Assembly: GCA_031263035.1 (NCBI GenBank)
Contig: JAISGP010000084.1
Location: 1 to 37,918 of the forward strand
DNA from: Lachnospiraceae bacterium
GTDB lineage: Bacteria; Bacillota; Clostridia; Lachnospirales; Lachnospiraceae
Length of the DNA: 37,918 bases
Direction of reading: 5' to 3'
A program made the position numbers and the translations under genes. Under the pieces are notes generated by a model, which was not told where the DNA came from, made no database searches, and saw only the letters and a program-made list of their open reading frames with translations. Within the stretch, counting starts at the first letter, position 1; every line of letters starts with the position of its first letter. Shown here one piece after another: positions 34,393 to 37,918 of the stretch.

Positions 34393-35325
34393 TTATAAAT
34401 CATTAATAATCATATAAACTTGCATTTCATAAGACATTCTTGCTTGTCTAACTACTGTATCTAACACCAGTCCCGTTGAAAATGACAAGAAACAAAGCAC
34501 TACAAACCCTAATGCCAATATTGCTAAAGGAATATGAGAGATAAACCTAAATTTTATAAATTCAATTATGACAGGCATACCAGACAACAACCCTAAAAAC
34601 AATAAAATAATTGACACAATTGAAAAAAATATAAAAGGCTTATAATCTTTAAATAAATTAAAAATAGTCTTTAACACCTTAAATCCATCTGAGAAAGTAT
34701 CCAATTTACTTTCGCTGCCTTCTGGCCTATCGCGATAATCTATTGGCACTTCTACCATTTTAAAACGTTTATCTAGTGCATGTATTGACATCTCAGTTTC
34801 TATTTCAAATCCTGGTGATAAAATCGGAAATGTTTTAACAAATAATTTATTAAAACCTCTATATCCAGTCATAATATCGTGATACTCGGCATGATACAGT
34901 TTATTAATTAATCCCAACACCAAATTGTTCCCAAGATTATGAAACGCTCTTTTGTTTTCGTTATTATACGTACCATTAGTTAATCTATCCCCTATAGTCA
35001 TATCTGCCAATCCATCTCGTAGAGGTTGAAGAAGTTTTTGTACTTCATCCACTGGATATGTATCATCTGCATCTATCATAATATAATAATCTGCATCGAT
35101 ATCTCGAAACATTGTTCTGACTACATTACCTTTTCCTTGTCTTGGCTCAAATTTAACGATAGCACCAGCTTCATTTGCCAAACTGTTTGTTTTATCTTTC
35201 GAATTATTATCATACACATATATATCTGCTTCAGGTAGCTCTTTTTTAAAATCTCTTATAACTTTTTGTATAGTAACTTCTTCGTTATAAGCTGGTATTA
35301 AAATAGCAATTTTTTCATTATTCAT
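34393..35325 (-). CDS. DPM1-like GT2 glycosyltransferase with two C-terminal membrane helices
   Basis: A 310-residue enzyme, probably a polyprenyl-phosphate sugar synthase. The GT2 domain begins IAILIPAYNEEVTIQKVI, with DNNSKDKT (39-46) and the metal-binding DADD at 85-88, and GYRGFNKLFV and GFEIETEMSIHAL later, typical of the DPG/DPM-synthase branch. Two helices follow at about 228-250 and 262-285. It overlaps the gene of the polytopic protein upstream by eight bases, so the two probably form a pair: one makes a lipid-linked sugar, the other uses it. AAGGA precedes the ATG at 35325. Confidence 0.9.
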   Translation of the reverse strand: MNNEKIAILIPAYNEEVTIQKVIRDFKKELPEADIYVYDNNSKDKTNSLANEAGAIVKFEPRQGKGNVVRTMFRDIDADYYIMIDADDTYPVDEVQKLLQPLRDGLADMTIGDRLTNGTYNNENKRAFHNLGNNLVLGLINKLYHAEYHDIMTGYRGFNKLFVKTFPILSPGFEIETEMSIHALDKRFKMVEVPIDYRDRPEGSESKLDTFSDGFKVLKTIFNLFKDYKPFIFFSIVSIILLFLGLLSGMPVIIEFIKFRFISHIPLAILALGFVVLCFLSFSTGLVLDTVVRQARMSYEMQVYMIINDL

Positions 35326-37195
35326 TTGGTTTTTCCTTCTTCTCTTTCAAAAATAATAAAAATAACAAAAATGGAATCACTGCTGCCAAAGGAAGCACAT
35401 ATCTATACGAACCATCTATTGGTGATAAAAAAACAGTTCCATATTGAAAACAAACAATAATTGATACAATCAACTCTGTCCATTTTTTCATACTAAGAAT
35501 ATAACTAATCGCAAATCCAAAAATCCAAAAATAAACAGCTTGATTTCCGAGAAGTCCAATAATTGGTAATCTCAAAAAGACATTTTTAATACTATTAATA
35601 AATAAATTCATCCGAGGAAAAATAAGTTGTGATTCAAATGAAATATTATACCATTTTTTTAAATTAGGATTAATACTTCGTTCAGGCCAACCTGCATAAG
35701 AAAATAGTTTATCATATACTAAATAATAACCATGTGTTTGAGCTACAATAGCTTCCAAATAAACTCTAGGATGTTTTATTCCCATACGAAACCACGTAGT
35801 AAAATAATCTTCCCATTCTTTAGAACTTGGGAATGGATTATATGGCTTTGAACCCGCAGTACCCTTTATTGGATCAGAAATATGAGGTTTATAAAGTGTT
35901 TCAAGTTTTTCATAATTTAATATTTTTCCAATAGCCTTTTTTTCTCTTGGTGTAACTTCATTTTTATATTGTTTTACATATCTTGCTGTACATTGAAAAG
36001 GAATAGTCATCATTTCATTTTTACTTCCCTTTTCAACGCCTAAGTTACTGGTTATAAAAAGTAATAAAACCACTGATATACCAAAATTTACTACTAAAAT
36101 AATTAAATCCGTTTTTTTTCGATTAATTGCTAATACGATAACCAGTGCTATTAAAGCGATAATTACTCCCTCATTTCTAAACATACCTAAAGAAATAGAT
36201 GAGATGCATAGCCCTATATTAACCTTAATGCTATTATCTTTATCTCTAATCTTTCTACACAAAAAAACAACAAAGAGCAAAAATATTGCAAAATATAAGG
36301 AATCTTTATTTATTCTCGTTGCCCAATATGGCCATAAAGGAAAAATTGAAAAAAAGCCTAAGATAATCAGTTGCAACGAAACTTTTAACTCTTTTTTCCT
36401 CAAATAATTAATAGCATAAGCAAAAGAAAAGGAATTAAATAATACATTAATCACTGTTACAAGAAATATAGAATTGTTTTCACCAAATATTTTCCCAATG
36501 CGCACTAATGTTCCCACAAAAAATGTACTAAAGACTGGAAAATGAGATGTTAAGGGTGCTCCTTTAAAATATTGATTTAATTGAAAAAAAGCATCTGCAC
36601 CTATGACTCCTGGAAAACGCGCAATAATATATGGCATCCAACATACTATAATAATAGCCATAAATTTTATTATAGTATTACTATTTAAAAAATCTCCTAT
36701 TTTATTAAATTTGCTATTACTGATTATCTTCTTATCTTTAAATTTATTGATCTCAATTATACCAATATTAAATAACCTATTAATTAAAATCAAATAGCCA
36801 AGTATTACAATTAAAGAGTATAAAAATTGAAATTTATTTTGAAAAATAAAATTAAGGTTTTTCATTTGTTCCATACTTATTGCCATAACATTCAATATAG
36901 ACAAGACAATAGAAATAATCAATGAAGGTATCTTAGAAAGCTCTATGTTTTTAATGGTTTTATATGTTTTTTTATAAAAGAAAAATAAAGCAATAAATAT
37001 TATGGTATTTTTTACTCCATACATATTCACAACACTTTTTAATCTATAAATACTCGAAACTATAATATTATTTGTCATTGATGCTTTAGGTACAGTATAG
37101 TGAGTAGATAAAGCATTAACTGTTATTAATGCTTGAAATAAAAAAATAATGTTTTTTTGAAATAAAAAGCTATACATTTTTTTAATTTTTTTCAT
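35318..37195 (-). CDS. Polytopic membrane protein, DUF6020-like, probable GT-C-type transferase
   Basis: A 625-residue protein with about fourteen helices. The marked motif is RFPGVIGADAFFQLNQYFKG (about 193-212, Asp201) followed by SHFPVFSTFFVG, and later INKDSLYFAIFLL. This matches what I recall of DUF6020 proteins in Gram-positive surface-polymer clusters. The Asp-bearing outside loop suggests a GT-C-like enzyme using a lipid-linked donor. The overlap with the DPM1-like gene supports that. The ATG has AGGAG about 15 bases upstream, a longer gap than usual. Function is inferred. Confidence 0.72.
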   Translation of the reverse strand: MKKIKKMYSFLFQKNIIFLFQALITVNALSTHYTVPKASMTNNIIVSSIYRLKSVVNMYGVKNTIIFIALFFFYKKTYKTIKNIELSKIPSLIISIVLSILNVMAISMEQMKNLNFIFQNKFQFLYSLIVILGYLILINRLFNIGIIEINKFKDKKIISNSKFNKIGDFLNSNTIIKFMAIIIVCWMPYIIARFPGVIGADAFFQLNQYFKGAPLTSHFPVFSTFFVGTLVRIGKIFGENNSIFLVTVINVLFNSFSFAYAINYLRKKELKVSLQLIILGFFSIFPLWPYWATRINKDSLYFAIFLLFVVFLCRKIRDKDNSIKVNIGLCISSISLGMFRNEGVIIALIALVIVLAINRKKTDLIILVVNFGISVVLLLFITSNLGVEKGSKNEMMTIPFQCTARYVKQYKNEVTPREKKAIGKILNYEKLETLYKPHISDPIKGTAGSKPYNPFPSSKEWEDYFTTWFRMGIKHPRVYLEAIVAQTHGYYLVYDKLFSYAGWPERSINPNLKKWYNISFESQLIFPRMNLFINSIKNVFLRLPIIGLLGNQAVYFWIFGFAISYILSMKKWTELIVSIIVCFQYGTVFLSPIDGSYRYVLPLAAVIPFLLFLLFLKEKKEKPNE

Positions 37196-37226
37196 CGTCG
37201 AATTATAATACTCTCCTACTTGTAAT

Positions 37227-37918
37227 TTAATTTGTTTTCCTCAACATATCCTCAGTTTCTTTATGGAAAACTAATTCAAAAATCCTATCAGTACTATGTC
37301 CATCACAAGATCTCATAAATTTGTGCTTAAAACCAACTACCTTTTGTTTATCAAATAATTCATCTATATTTTGAATATAATATATCATCTCATAGTTAGT
37401 TTTACATATTGGCCCAGGAGTCATCTCATCATATGGATAGTAGAATCCTCGCCAATCTAAATATTCATCTAAATCAAAAGCATAGAAAATCATCGGTTTT
37501 TCCATTAATGAGTATTCAAATACTAAAGATGAATAATCTGAAATACATATATCAGATATAACAATTAATTCATTTATACCTATTTTGCCAGTTAAGTCTC
37601 TTGCAAATTTCAAGAAATCTTCTGGCACTTCCGGTGGCTGCTTTACCAAAGGATGGTAATTAGCAACTATGACATATTCACCAGAAAATTTCTCTGCGAA
37701 TTCTTTAAAGTCAAAAACATCTGGCATTTCTGCCTTAGCAACTCTTCCTCTAAAAGTTGGTGCATAAAGGATTATTTTTTTACCTTTGGCTTCTGGGAAG
37801 AGAGAATACAATTTTTCAAAAGCTTTATTTTTATACTCTATATCATAAAATACATCAGTTCTACTTACTCCGGTAGCTTTAACGATATTGCTTTCTTTTG
37901 AAATGCCCATTGCTTCTT
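37227..37918 (-). CDS. CDP-glycerol glycerophosphotransferase (TagF/TagB-like), C-terminal part
   Basis: The last 230 or so residues of a TagF-type transferase; the frame is open through the right edge (...E-A-M-G-I-S), so the start is outside the window and the Met at 37910 is internal. Present are GVSRTDVF (the GxxRxD step), ILYAPTFRG, ANYHPLVK, ISDYSSLVFEYSLMEKPMIFY and DFRG-like WRGFYYP, all of which fit the catalytic half of the family. It would polymerise glycerol or ribitol phosphate from CDP-activated precursors at the membrane. Thirty-one bases separate it from the next gene, so they are likely in one operon. Confidence 0.9.
   Translation of the reverse strand, partial: EAMGISKESNIVKATGVSRTDVFYDIEYKNKAFEKLYSLFPEAKGKKIILYAPTFRGRVAKAEMPDVFDFKEFAEKFSGEYVIVANYHPLVKQPPEVPEDFLKFARDLTGKIGINELIVISDICISDYSSLVFEYSLMEKPMIFYAFDLDEYLDWRGFYYPYDEMTPGPICKTNYEMIYYIQNIDELFDKQKVVGFKHKFMRSCDGHSTDRIFELVFHKETEDMLRKTN

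Noticed and set aside
1..37918. CRISPR array, insertion sequence or prophage genes
   Set aside because: I found no array of spaced repeats, no transposase or integrase and no phage structural genes; the repeats seen are tandem coding repeats, palindromes and two direct-repeat pairs.

Overview
The window looks like a chromosomal segment of a low-GC Gram-positive anaerobe of the class Clostridia, most likely Lachnospiraceae. I infer this from the AT-rich composition, AGGAGG-type ribosome binding sites, TTGACA/TATAAT promoters and the gene families present; the genus cannot be fixed. Every protein gene I accept lies on the minus strand, so transcription runs right to left. The one plus-strand transcript I propose is a small RNA at about 16601-16692.

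Region 1 (1-11.5 kb, housekeeping). The 5' end of a 16S rRNA gene leaves the left edge, preceded by two near-identical promoters. Upstream of it come alaS, a membrane-anchored HtrA protease with an Asn-rich 12-residue repeat tail, a cluster of three related palindromic elements (5708-6028), a P-type Ca2+ ATPase, a dGTPase-like HD phosphohydrolase and an HTH protein of unknown role.

Region 2 (11.5-16.7 kb). A 967-residue surface protein looks like a fusion of two exported proteins and carries eight 30-residue repeats. Next is rmuC with ten 11-residue coiled-coil repeats. The gap beyond it holds a candidate C-rich small RNA with its own promoter, 5' hairpin and terminator.

Region 3 (16.7-20.3 kb, toxin-antitoxin island). 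An AbiEi/AbiEii pair is bracketed by two copies of the same long palindrome. A solitary HicB-type antitoxin follows, then a DinJ/YafQ pair bracketed by 71-bp direct repeats. Each unit has its own strong promoter, and two of these contain an operator-like palindrome. Two gene remnants follow (20103-20279 and 20311-20499).

Region 4 (20.3-37.9 kb). A cell-surface glycopolymer cluster is packed tightly and partly overlapping. It has two CDP-glycerol (TagF-like) polymerase domains, one truncated by the window edge and one fused to a GT2 glycosyltransferase. It also has four more GT2 enzymes (two of them membrane-anchored, DPM1/GtrB-like), three polytopic GT-C-like proteins (two of the DUF6056 type, one of the DUF6020 type), two OafA-like acyltransferases and a left-handed beta-helix acyltransferase. 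Together they suggest synthesis and decoration of a teichoic-acid-like polymer: polymer building in the cytoplasm (right part), then lipid-linked sugar transfer and O-acylation at the membrane (left part). The left end has been reshuffled, as shown by a 179-bp duplication of the end of a GT2 gene flanking an acyltransferase.
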